Below, in pieces: positions 46,605-58,429 of a stretch of 64,000 bases of DNA (its first letter is position 1; each line of letters opens with the position of its first letter). The notes beneath the pieces are model-generated. The model was not told where the DNA came from. It ran no database searches and worked only from the letters and a program-made list of their open reading frames with translations. The translations under genes were made by a program, and so were the position numbers. The DNA is from Casuarina equisetifolia (Eukaryota > Streptophyta > Magnoliopsida > Fagales > Casuarinaceae). The stretch covers positions 32,139,258 through 32,203,257 of the forward strand of contig CM052354.1 of NCBI GenBank assembly GCA_028551475.1, read 5' to 3'.

Positions 46605-47981
46605 TTGCACTACAATTATTTTGCTTTTTCCGGCCTCACTTCAAAAGAATAGGACAACCTTGCCTCTGACGTGAAGGACAAAATAGCTATGTGAACTGAT
46701 ACTACTTTCCTTACTTTGAAATTTCTTAGTTGTTAACACCATCATATTTATTCTACTCATCATTTGGACTTCAGATTGCAATTACTTTAGCTATTCAATT
46801 AACTCATCAAGCATCAATGCCTAAATCAAGAAAGTAAGCTAAATGAACCCCAATAGATATGGCTACTCTAGAACTCATCACCAAGCTTGTAATTCAGTTT
46901 TCCTTGCTAGCAGTGTCTGTCATAAAATGATCCAGTATGAAGTTGTTCTGGAATCCTACAAGGCAAGAGAGTTTGAGAGTCAATTGGTGTGCGGATAAGG
47001 GTCATTGAATTTGGCCCAAAAATCTCTAACTAATCTTAGTGTTTTCTTTTTTGAGATTTGTTAGTTGTTAATTACTTTGGCTTGATTGGATTTTTGATGG
47101 AATCAATTACTGTGACTCAATTTTATATTGAAAAAAGGTATTTAATTTATCTTTGTAGAAAAAAGATCATCTTATTTGTAATTTTTAATAAAATTCAACA
47201 CTACATAACCTGTTTGATATATTAAACCAACATACATTGACATATAATACTACAATATTAAATGTAAATCTATTTCTAACAATTTCTTTTGTAATAGGAC
47301 TTTTATACTTGTAGAGAAAACTTGTTAATTGTATTTTCAAAGAGGGTAGCCAAAATTGTTCTTCCCTCATTTAGGTAATCATTTGATGTTATTTTTCATT
47401 CCAAATACTAAAAGGCAACCTTTTATTTTTTTAAATATAAAATAAATTTATTCAATAAAATTCATACAAAATGATTAACTTTATACAAGTATTAGTGAAA
47501 AAGATTGATATTATATGCAGGGGAGTTGCGCAATTACTTCATCGTGCTTATATATATTGTTCTGATGTACGGCCCTACAAAATTTGTAGCATTTATCCTA
47601 TTGAAATAAGAGCTTTGATTAAATGCTAAAAATAGATTAATATACGGGCATTTGTTGCGAAAACGTTATTGTCACAATAAACTAAAATCCACTGGAGGCT
47701 GTTGCAATAGGATAATGGAACTACTTAAGTTGAATCGCAGTCGTTTCAAGTAATTCTGACGCGCAACAAAGTTTCTGGACTCAGTCAACTTAAGTTGAAA
47801 GAAGGGCGAAAACAACTCGAAGGCGGAGGAGAAATACGGTTTTGATATTTTTGTGGAAGACAGAGCAGAGTCAGCTCTCGGATTCTCTTTGTGAGGCACG
47901 ACTAACTTTTTGATCAAAGATTTTTCAAAACGAATCGGTGAATCAAGTTTCAGCCTTGATTCCTCTTTATAGTCGGTAGAT
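46605..47981. other. Intergenic, AT-rich
   Basis: 46.61-46.74 kb matches 33.69-33.83 kb. The region 47672-47917 has an open minus frame with no recognisable domain. Otherwise nothing seen. Confidence 0.4.
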
Positions 47982-48300
47982 TTTTTTTTTTAAAATGAAA
48001 ATGTTAATTTACATTAATAAAAATTAGTGTATAAAAAAATAGGAATATTTCCTGATATTACAAAAATTACGAAAATTACAAAAAATAGAATTTAAAAACC
48101 TCAAAATTCATTCAAAATGATATTTCCTTGTAAGAGTTTTATGTTTTTAACAATAAGTTTTATTTTGAATAATTTTTCTTACTTCAACTAATGAGATTAG
48201 AATATCAATTATTTTATTTTAAAATTATTTTTTATTACTTTCAGTCTTTATACAATAAAAGTAAACTAAAAAAAAATTGTAAAAAGTTTTACTTGAGACT
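47982..48300 (-). mobile_element. LINE 3'-end fragment 5
   Basis: T run at 47982, then the family's 3' sequence (TTACATTAATAAAAATTAG, AGGAATATTTCCTGATATTAC). 5'-truncated, right boundary approximate. Confidence 0.5.
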
Positions 48301-49889
48301 GCAGATTTTCGAACTCTCAACGGTAAGATTTTCAAACCTCCACGCCTGAGACAGAGTCTGTCCTAAGGTTTTTGAATAATTCCTATCCATAAAATTCCTC
48401 ACATCATCTTCAATTCCATACCAAGTATTTTATGATATTAAAAAAATAGCATTAAATATGCTGCTAAAGTACATAACCATTACACAAAAAACAAAAGATG
48501 CCATGAATTTGGGTATCTGATATAATGATTAATATCAGGTAACAATAATTTTATTTTATTTTTTTTTAAAAAAAGGAGAATATGCCTCGACTAATTTATA
48601 AAACAAGATAAATTAATTATTGTATCTACCAAATTAGAAGTAAGTAGATTAATACATCTTAAGCCTAAAAGAGCTAACAATTATGTTTTTTTTTTAGCTG
48701 ATGAAGACAATATAAACAATTTGATTAGTTAAAAACTTGAGTTGACAAGAAGTTATGCATTTAATATTTTATAACTAATTACTATAATCAATCCGACATA
48801 TATTAACAAAACTTTTAAAAAGTTTTGTGTTAATTTGGTTCTTGAAATCTGCTTTAAATCTTTGAACCTTGATCTTCATATCTCTTAGTTAGCGTTATTC
48901 TTAATAAGTTGTAATAAGTTATTTAATTGCAAAAGCAATTCTAAGGTACGCAGGAGAAAATCCCTCCGCCCAGAAGGGAAACGGAACATTCAGTGCCCCG
49001 GCTTGTTTGTACGTAAGGCTTGCTGTAAGACAAAATGAGGCCCTCTACGTATTTTACATTCTGCAGTCAATAAATTTTGGCTCAAGACTTCTCCTATGAG
49101 TTGCTTAACTATCTAATTTAGTGGTGAGTTAATAGAGATTTTAATATTGAATTCCGGGTTTGACACCCATCTCATAAAAAAAGTTATAACAATGGCAGAC
49201 CTTTAATTTAATAGCTAATAGCACCATCTATTCCAATCATTTCAAGACTTTAAAGCAAATCCTTTTCATTATGCCAATTTTAATAGCCAATAGCACCACC
49301 GAACCGAGCATAAAGTGGTCAATGCTGAGTCACAGTGCCAGGAGATCATCATCAGCGAAATCCAAAACGTTGCAGCTTTTGATTCAGCAAGGTTGATTTA
49401 GTGAATCGAACCGAATTTCATACTCCCTTTTTTTCATCGTTTCTTGGGGTCTTTTGTTGCGGTAAGGTCCTTGAATTTGTAGTCCTTGAGGCCTCAGCTT
49501 CTCCCTTTGTGGAACTCTGGTTTATCTACGCTCACCGACCACTCTTCGAAGCAGCCTCATCCTCTGGTAATCATAAGGCCCGTTTGTTTCCCTGGAAAAC
49601 AGGTTCCAGGAAAATATGCTTAAATTCGGACTGTTAATTAGCATATCCATCTTGGACGCGCATGTCTCTGTGAATGCTGCTTGGATTTGGTACTTGCAAT
49701 AGTCTCCTTTTATTCTACTGTTTCTATTTTTCAGAGTATCTTGTTGGAGTCTCTTTTTTTGCTTTCATTGATGTTATAAGTCAGTAAACATAATACTATA
49801 GTGGATTTATCACTCATTTTTCAACCTTTATTTTTGTAGGAAGCTCCCGAGAAGGATAGAAGACATAATAAGTACAGCAAGTGAGAAAA
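48301..49889. other. Intergenic with R1 fragment
   Basis: 48.95-49.03 kb is a short piece of repeat R1. A frame at 49401-49637 has no recognisable domain. Nothing else supported. Confidence 0.35.
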
Positions 49890-50480
49890 AAGAAAGTTGG
49901 CGACTTTCTTCTTCATACACCAATCCAACTTTTGGCATTTGTATGCATGCGTTCCCATTGGATTAAAGAAGTGCAAGCCCCAGTTAGCCCGTGAAAACCA
50001 AGAACTCCTTGAGAAACCCTCACTTTTATAAAGTGCAATGCTGGGTTCCCTCGCCCCAGTGTGGGATTGCCGTCTGTGCAGTTCCTTTATAGATTACCAG
50101 TGCGGCATTCTCTTCTATTGTCGTGTGCATCTTTATCAACTTGGAATTGATGCCCCAGCGTAAGACGTACCAGAGCAAATGGATTTTCTAGAAAGCGTGG
50201 GATTAGAGCAAAGTTGATTAATGAATTGTCGAAGGTGACGGCGAGTTGCAGGGAGAAGAAGTGAAAGACGGAAGAAAATCCCTCCCCCGTGAGGGAAAAG
50301 GAAAATTAAGTACCCTGACTTGTACGTATTTTAGCTAGGTGCAAGCCCGATACGTCGTAGAAATGTCCTGTCCCGTGCTTTCTGCCGAAGACTTAAATCA
50401 ACCATCCTAACTTCTATAAAAAGTTGATAGTGACTCGCAGAACAAGTCAGTAATGACGGAGACGTTAGAGGCTTACAGAA
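49890..50480. repeat. Low-copy repeat R1, copy 2
   Basis: Matches 11641-12260 and 51280-51890 on the same strand (GGCGACTTTCTTCTTCATAC..., CAGAGCAA...TGGGATTA, GGGAAAAGGAAAATTAAG). An extra stretch of about 100 bp is present near 49970-50080. Confidence 0.6.
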
Positions 50481-51279
50481 AATTATCCTTCAAAAAATCT
50501 TCGATCGGCATAGCCCGTGCAGCAAAACATCAAAAATTTTAATACTCTCATACTATAGATTGATTGTGATTGAATAACAAATAGATAAGTACAATCACGA
50601 GCAATGGGCAGTTGTAGAAGATTAAGAGCATCAGTTATCCCTTTTGGTGCACTAAATTGAAGGTGGCTTAAGAGTCTAAGCCACAAATATAGTCAAGGGC
50701 AATGACCCTTCCAACATGGCATTACGAGAGTAATGGGTGTACCATTCCCACCAGAGGTTTGTAGACAGAAGACTAAAATCAAGGAACCCTTCTTGCGCTG
50801 AGGTTTGTGGTGAACCACTTGTCCAATGGCTTAAACAAAGTCAAGCACACCTCAACAGTTATAGTGAAAGATAACATAAATCTAAAGATGTAGAAAATAA
50901 AGTACATCAAAATGTCTTATCTTACCCTTTGTTTTAACGATAAATCATAAAACTGAATTATTATCTATTAAAAATATAAGAGATTTCTTGACATTATAAT
51001 TCAATCATTAAATTCCTTTGAGTATAGCATATATGTTATCCTTTTTTTCCCGAAATAAAAAAGATTCTTGGAAGGTTCAAATTCAAAGTTTTCAAATTTA
51101 AATAAAGCTCATTGTTAAATCAGGATGAAAATTATTTTTTTTGTCAACAAAATATATATTTGTGCTTATTGAAAATGGATTTCTATTGTCACAAACAAGA
51201 ACAAACCAACTAGTAAAATTTTATAGTGGTCTAATATATAATATAAAAAGAATAAAAAAGAAGAAAGATAGAGAAGAAA
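50481..51279. other. Intergenic, nothing recognised
   Basis: Mixed AT-rich DNA. Short frames on both strands without domains. Confidence 0.35.
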
Positions 51280-51890
51280 TTTCTGCACTAGTGAGCTATT
51301 CTGAAACCGTGACTCTGGAAGCATGAATGGAGGGCGACTGAGTGGACGTTATGTTGGAGGTCCACTGGAGATAATCTGCAAGTAGGATCCAGAGGAACCA
51401 TTCGCTCTGAACTTTGGTGACTTTCTTCTTCATATGCCAATCCATCTTCCTGCATTTGTATGCATGCGTGACCATTTGATTACCAGTCTTGCATTCTCTC
51501 CATTGTCGTGTGCACATCCTGCGTTTCTTTATCAACCTAGAGACAATGCCCCCGAATATGCCGTACCAGAGCAACTAGTATTTCCTGTAATGTATGGGAT
51601 TATAGAAAACGGATTAATGAGTCGTTGAAAGTGACGGCGAGTTGCTGGAAAAAGAAGTGAAAGACAGGCGAAAACCTCCGCCTTTTAAGGAAACGGAAAA
51701 TTAGTTGCCCTGACTCGTACGTATGTTACTCTGTTCAAACCCTTCTATAGCAGCATTATGAAACATACATTGTGGAAATGTCCTGCCCACGCTTTGTGCC
51801 AAAGACTTAAATCAACCATCCTATTTTTTAGAAAAAGTAGATGGTGACACGCAAAGCAAGTCAATAATGATGGAGACGGGAGAAGTTTAC
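51280..51890. repeat. Low-copy repeat R1, copy 3
   Basis: Matches copies 1 and 2 from the motif TTTCTGCACTAGTGAGCTA onward, which also occurs near 11620. Closest to copy 1 in its left part. Confidence 0.6.
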
Positions 51891-52089
51891 GAGCCAAGCC
51901 ACAAATACAGTCAAGGGCAACGACCCTTCCTACACGGCAACATGAGAGCGATAGGTGTCCTATTCCAACCTTAAATCGTCAGACCAAAACAAGGATCCCT
52001 CCATGCACTGAGAATCAGAGGGACTGAATTGTTTAAAAGCTTAAGTAGAAAATTAATTGGCATTTCAAGTATGGGATTGGTCACAGGTG

Positions 52090-52400
52090 TTGTTAGTTGA
52101 AGGTCTTGTTCCAGAGCTGTGGATCTTTTTGCCGATTTCGTTGGATGAGCATCAACACCTTGGAGCGGGTATTTGCCCACGGAAAACTATTTAATGACAA
52201 GCACGATACTGGCTGTCTTACATAAGATATATATAATATGTAAAACATCTTGATAGATTTATAAGAAAAAAAAACTTTTGCTGCACCCAAACAATCTTTG
52301 GGAAAGGCCGCCTGAGGAGTTGACAGGGAAGGACTTGAGCTCCTCTCAAAGTCGATTTATGGAGGATGGCCTCCCAAGGCCCAATTGCTAACAGATTTCT
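52090..52400. repeat. Repeat R2, copy 1
   Basis: Matches about 54510-54815 (CCAGAGCTGT..., ACAAGCACGATA, GATTTATGGAGGATGGCC, GGCCCAATT). Unknown nature; no reading frame conserved. Confidence 0.5.
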
Positions 52401-53200
52401 CAGTCCGATAGCTCTAAGCGTAAGTGGTTTGGTTTTTTAAGGTAGATTGCCGTGGAAGAATGTAAGCAGCTGTCTTTAGGAGAAGGATAAACAGGCAGAC
52501 AATAATTGGACTTGTATGCTTAGGATTTGTCCTTGCTAAATTTGTCCAGATGAGTGTTGGACAATGACTCTAGATTGAAGCCCAATAGATGAGGTTGTTC
52601 TAAGCCCATAATATATTGAGTTTTTACCTAAAGTTGTTTTTCTATTTATATTATTTTAGGCTCAATAAGAAATATATTACAAAAAATTTGAGTAGTGAAA
52701 CATAACACTTAATAATCATGTTGCAATCGAATTATTTTTGCACACAAAGAGAAAAAAAAAAAAAAAGATAGAAGAAGAATATGCTTTAATTGGTTTATAA
52801 AATGAAAGAAGGTAAACAAATACATTTTCAATTTAAAAGAGCTAACAATCATATTGTTTATAGTCAATGAAAGCTTTGTGAACTAAAGAGTAAAACAGTT
52901 ATATGATTAATCTTATTTAATTAGTAATTCAAAAAACTTGAGTTGACAATATTTATAAGTTTAATATTTTTAATTAATATAGTAACCAATGCAATTTATG
53001 TTGAAATGACTTCAAATTTTTTTTTAATCCTTTCTTAGTTATTTTGTTTGTTTGGTTCTTGAAATCTATTTTATATCTTGCTCCCTGATTTTCAAATTTT
53101 TTACTGAACATTATTTTTGATGAGTCAAGCAGGTCCTTTAATTAGCAAAACGGTTTCAAGGTCCTTTAAAGTTTATTCTTAAATCACCTAAATTGAAGAC
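52401..53200. other. Intergenic, AT-rich
   Basis: Nothing recognised beyond simple A/T runs. Confidence 0.35.
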
Positions 53201-53800
53201 CATGAGGGTATAATTGGAGCCTTTGTTAGACACATCTGCATTTGTATACATCTCTCCCCTTTTTCGCACTCGGATCCTGACAACGCCTAAATGTCTCTCT
53301 CTCTTCCTCAGCTGGGATGGCGCGTCTGATGGAAGTTCAGCGGAGCATCAGCCGCTGCGACTTGATGCGGATCTCCTGGCACCCAATCAGCGTTTGCTGT
53401 GGCTTTTAATCTAGGAGTAACGGGAACCCAAATTCTAAGTCGCCTATTCTGTTCCGGCCGATTACGACTGGGCCAAAAACCTCCTGGGTGGAGTCCCGAC
53501 CTATCGGAATCTAAACCTGTCCAGGCCAAATCAGGATGGGTGGCTAATCTGACTTGGTCAGGGTCTCAGTCTAACGAGATGCTGCGAGATTTTGGCCAGC
53601 GAGAGTTTTCCAGAGAAGCCATCCGGCCAGGAAGTTTGACGTTGTTTGTTTTATCTCGTGGGGATCTGAACCGCCGGAGCTACGGGAGAGTGGGAGAGGA
53701 TTGTGCTAACGTGGCGCTTGGTGAAGGTTAATGCTGACGTGGAAGGGCGTCATTTGTCCAACGCTCCGGTTACTTTTGTGGCATCTTTTAGGACACAGAC
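53201..53800. other. GC-richer single-copy segment of unknown function
   Basis: Stands out from its AT-rich surroundings from about 53300 to 53790. Open frames run on both strands (plus 53399-53731; minus 53529-53308), neither with a domain or splice context that I recognise, so I do not call a gene. Its left edge resembles part of repeat R1. Confidence 0.3.
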
Positions 53801-54039
53801 TTTTGAATTGTAGTTTGGAGAGAAATAGAACAACTTAAAAACTAAGGAACTAAGGAACTAAGTATGGGTTGCACCAGTATTATCTTAATCCAAAAGTAAA
53901 GGCAACAAAAAAAAAAATTAAGTAAAGATAAACAAAAGAAAAAAATATCAAACAAACTAATTGTCTTCATGGTAGCTCTTAGAGATAGGTTTACCTTATT
54001 AATGTCATGATTATTATGTTTAAATTCCATGTTGCCTAT

Positions 54040-54480
54040 AATTCATGCTTCTTGGTGTTCATTGGCCCACTGCAAAACTCTTTATAAACCAATCATCCTT
54101 CATTGTGATCCCAAGAATAAGTCCAACTCCAGATCCACATCCATATCCCATCACTACTACTTTCCAAATGAATTCAAAGGAAAACCTTCAATTTTGATTA
54201 TCTCCTAAGGTTGACGGTAGTGAGTGAGGGTACTCAAAATTCTCACATTTCTTTGACAAAGGGCTTCCACATAATCCAAGATTATCACTAAATGAAGTGT
54301 TATCAAATGTATTAAATTGTTTCCTAAATGCTATAGGCCTTGTGAGATGATTGTGGGAAATGTTAAAGAATGCAAGAAAATTGAGTTGCACTAGTTGTAA
54401 AGGGATCACACCATATAACTTGTTATGAGAAAGATCCAGCAGTTTCAGCTCTGTCAAAATTCTCAAAGAAGATGGCATAT
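54040..54480 (-). pseudogene. LRR-RLP copy E, 3' fragment
   Basis: Encodes only the last LRRs (LKLLDLSHNKLYGVIP, FFNISHNHLTRPI), NLGLCGSPLSKKC and, after a stop near 54188, the remains of the membrane helix and tail (VVVMGYGCG...DDWF). The fragment begins abruptly at about 54500, where repeat R2 starts. Non-functional. Confidence 0.8.
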
Positions 54481-54509
54481 GACCTATAAGAAAGTTGTAA
54501 GAAAGTTAT

Positions 54510-54815
54510 AAGAAAATTGTTCTAGAGCTGTAAATTTTTCTGTTGTTTTGTTGGGAGAGCCTCATCACCTTGGCATGGGGATTTACCAACAGGAAAACAG
54601 CTTAGTACAAGCACGATATTGCTCGTCTTACATAAGGTATGCAATGTAAAACTTTACAATGGATTTATCAAAAAAATAAAAAATAAAAACTTTTGCCTTT
54701 CACAGGAGTTCATTCGATACTGAAGGCCTGGTAAGGTGACTGAGTTTTGCGCCTCCCACAATGATTTATGGAGGATGGCCACAAAAGGCCCAATTTCTAA
54801 CAGTTATAAGCAGCA
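54510..54815. repeat. Repeat R2, copy 2
   Basis: Matches 52090-52400. It directly abuts the truncated RLP copy E, so its arrival may have cut that gene. Confidence 0.5.
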
Positions 54816-55606
54816 GTCCCTAGAAGAAGCAATTAGCCCTCAACAACTGACATCTCTGCTGCTGCCCGTAACTTTTTATCTTTTGTAAGCTTCCGAGAAG
54901 GCTTACCCCCAAACCATTTACACTTTCCTTAACTACGACTAGTGCTGAACAATCAGTAATGGATAAATGGTTGTACTAAGCAGAGGTTGAAATCCGCACC
55001 AGCAGTGTTACCTCCGAGGATTTGTCCTTCCTAAATTTACCATGTAGATCAAACTGTAATTCCACAAGTTCATCAAGATAAGTGTCTGACAATGAAAATG
55101 AATTAAAAATTAAATTATGATACCATATTTAAAAACAATTAAATGTGAGAGATGAATTATCCAAGAATATATTCTTGTATCATGTTGAAAATTTGAATAA
55201 AATGGTAAAGAGTGTAAAGAAGGATGTTATAGTATTGCATTGATACAATAAATTACATCTTTGATTTTTTGTTATATAAAAATAAAACTCAAAAATAAAA
55301 ATCTTATGAAAAAATTAAAATAAATATTTTCATGCTATGGCATAAATGAATTTAACAAAATACTGAAAATCTCATAATCTTTAACATTTCTATCTTTTTA
55401 GTCTATATCTACTGGAATAGGCATTCCATATTCTTCTTCAATTAAAGCAAAATCAAGAGTAATATTTGGTTGAATGATTGTACAAGGATAGATTCGGCTT
55501 CAACAAAGTTAACAAAATTACTTCTTCTTAATCATCCTTTATGAACAATCTAGCTTGTATGTATATTCAACTCAACAAGCAACTGGAAAGCAAAATAGCA
55601 GCTCCA
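54816..55606. other. Intergenic; left end of duplication copy 2
   Basis: From about 55130 it matches 34081-34466. No gene seen. Confidence 0.4.
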
Positions 55607-58213
55607 TTATAGCCAAAAGAGAAAGCCAGTTACGACGTTCCGGTTATGGTTCCAACGCGCATCCTTTGTCTCTTTCTCCTGGACTTTGATCCGGGAATGC
55701 TTGCAGCTGCGGCACCACTCCCTCTGTTTCTTCTGAGGGAAATAAACTTCATCTCTTTTCCCATGACGGAGATGTACCATGGACAGATCGCTATGACGCA
55801 TAATTGTGATTATCATCATGCAAAAGGGCCCCGGGGGGTCGCAAGCGATAGCTACTTCATCTATAACCTTATTGTCACATCATGTGGATTGCAAATTTCT
55901 CTGTTTTCTTGATAACCAGTGTTGAAGTTACTGCTGAATGACAACTACAAAGAAAAGAGGGAAATAAGTGAGAATGTTTAGAAAGCCTAATTTTATATTG
56001 TATTATTTTTAAAAGTAATGAATCGTTTTATAATGAGAATTTCTTGAAATGATTAGCTAAAGCGAGAATTATAACACATTATTTTTTACATGTTTCCTAA
56101 TCTCATTTATTTTATGATAAAAATATTTTTAAATGAAAATTTTATATTATAAAACATATATATTATGCAATTGTCTTTTTCGGGTCATTAACGATGACAA
56201 GTGTAAGGAATTGTAGTTGACAACTTCGTGATATAAATTAGGTAAAATCCAACCATGCAACAACGTGAATTGAAGCTGGAACTGCTTCATTCACATCATT
56301 AGGGTGGCTTCTAAAAGAAATATGATACAAGTTTCTTTTTTTTGGGGGACATTCATTACCATGATGTAAAAATTTAGACATGACATACAACAATCACAAG
56401 CAATATAAAAGATTTATTTAATGAAAGATAAATTATTGCTATATCTATAAAGAAACTAAATTTTTATTATTTGAGGTACTACTAAAAAGTTTCTTTTCTT
56501 TTGTATTTTCTTTTTTTTTCCTTTAATTATTATGATGCCTCATCAAATTCTACAATACACAAAGTTAACCATTTCTTATATTTATAAAATACAAAAAAAT
56601 CTTTAAATATAATTATTGATGTAGATTATTAATATCTTGATTTAATATCTCTTTTATATGCTTTGCTTTTATATGATTTAACAGCAAAAGAATGATTTTG
56701 TCAATAGGGGCACCTTCCAAGTTGTCTATAAATATGAAGCTTGAAAAGTCCTGTGTACTATGTTAATATATAAATTGTTTTAAGACTAGAGAAAAAGAGT
56801 CACCACAAAAGAAAATTTCTTTGATGACTCTTTTGTATATAAAATCTCTAAATAGTGATAAGTTGTCTTTTATGATTGGTTTATTTAGAGCATGTAATAT
56901 CCCTAGTTTTCTAAATATTTAGCATGTATATGTACTATCCAATTCATGTAAATTTCTCTATTGGTTGTACAAACAGCATGAGAAATTTAATTAATGTGAA
57001 TGCAACAACTACTTTAACCATTAGGAATAGGAATATATAATACATTTCTTGGATAATTTTCAAGCAAGCCAAGGCTCATCAATCTAGTATTTACAAAGCC
57101 ATATATTTGAACATAACAAATTCAATCCTGTAAATTCAAACAAAGCCATATCTGTGAGCACGACAAATTCCTAATCGTAAAAGAAAGTAGGAAATCACTT
57201 ACCAGCAGGTTGTAAATAAGCAGATAACCCATGACCGAGAAGCACTTGGTCTCAAAGATTTCCCCCAGCACGAGCATCGGCTTGTCACCACCATCAGGAT
57301 TTGGCTAATCATTGGGAATAGTATTAATTTCGACACCTAATCCAATTGCGATTTTAGAATCATAAGCACAATAGTATTAATTTCCAGTCCGCACCTGATG
57401 GCCCTGCAAGAAGAAGCAACAGTTGAGTCAGGACATTCTACAAATACAAAATCTACCTTGGATTTCAATTATTTTACAAATTCTGGGTTCTACGTTTAGG
57501 TTCCGCCCCATCTCTAGAGACAACCGAAAGGAAAGAAAATTCTATGGGCAGGCAAGAAGAAAACATAAGACAATCAATATGAACAAAAAAACAACCCGTT
57601 GTTTGCCCCACCTTCAAATTCACGCATAAGATGCTCTGTTTGTTCGGCCTTACTAGAAGCAGTGAAACTTAATGACCTTTTGAACATTTATTATTCTGTT
57701 CAACTTTTAAGATATGTTTCCTCCAAGTTAATGTTGATGTTAAATAGAATCACAGTGTATTACGACTCTTGTTGATGTTAAGAAAAGACTGGACGAGAGA
57801 TTAAGTGCCAACAAAGCCTCTTCTACGCATTATGCGATCAAGATATACTGGCTCAAGGTTCTCCCGAGAAAGCATAACTCAAGTTCGAAATAAATTACAG
57901 TCGAAAGGATTACATTCAGAGATTTGAGAGAAACAGAACTAAGAAAGGGGTCTTGATGGAAGGCTGTGCAAATAATTTAACAGAGTGGTAAAGAAGGGGT
58001 CTTGACGAGACAGTTTGAACATATTGCGTTAAATATTTCTAACCTAATCATTTACCTCGTCATGGCTAACACAAGGGAGGCGAAGTTGGGTGCCAAAGCC
58101 AGCCTAATCCTCTCAGCACCGAACTGAAGACATGCTTTATCACAGGTCCAGTCTTGAAGTTTACAAATAGAATGGCGATAAACACCTCGACCAGCAACAA
58201 CTTTCTAAGCCAC
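55607..58213 (-). pseudogene. DUF1218-family gene remnant, unit D
   Basis: Parallel to 34467-37471 but further decayed. The exon-1 fragment (58213-58165) starts GTG and has an in-frame TAG at its third codon. Exon 2 (57403-57203) keeps both splice sites and reads YYCAYDSKIAIGLGV, then after an insertion VVTSRCSCWGKSLRPSASRSW and VICLFTTCW, which are the DUF1218 landmarks; it has two stops. The likely last exon (near 55860-55620) starts DVTIRL, then TAG. This copy gave the clearest family assignment for both units. Confidence 0.68.
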
Positions 58214-58277
58214 GCCCAGGAACGCCGATTTCTCTCTCTCTCTCTCTTTCCCCCACACACTATTCGCACACAGTAAC

Positions 58278-58396
58278 TATTAGAGTGTGAGGGTCCATCC
58301 CAAAACCTTAAGGCATTAGATGGAAAATTCTTATAACTTATAAAACCACAGGCCCATCCTCTCACTTCCAATGTGGGACAATACCTACTTTCAACA
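58278..58396 (-). mobile_element. Solo-LTR-like insertion of 119 bp
   Basis: Flanked by GTAAC at 58273-58277 and 58397-58401 (8 bases ACAGTAAC if the flanking ACA is counted). On the minus strand it starts TGTTGAAAGTAGG and contains TGTCCCACATTGGAAGTG, a motif common near the start of plant LTRs. The equivalent site at 43.70 kb (CACACAGTAACAC) has no insertion. Confidence 0.6.
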
Positions 58397-58429
58397 GTAA
58401 CACATAAAGAAAAGAAACGTGGTGTTGGA

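Noticed and set aside
47672-47917. Open minus frame as a gene fragment
   Set aside because: No similarity I recognise; length is compatible with chance.
49575-49620. GGCCCGTTTGTTTCCC as the terminus of a DNA transposon
   Set aside because: No matching inverted terminus or target duplication nearby; single occurrence.
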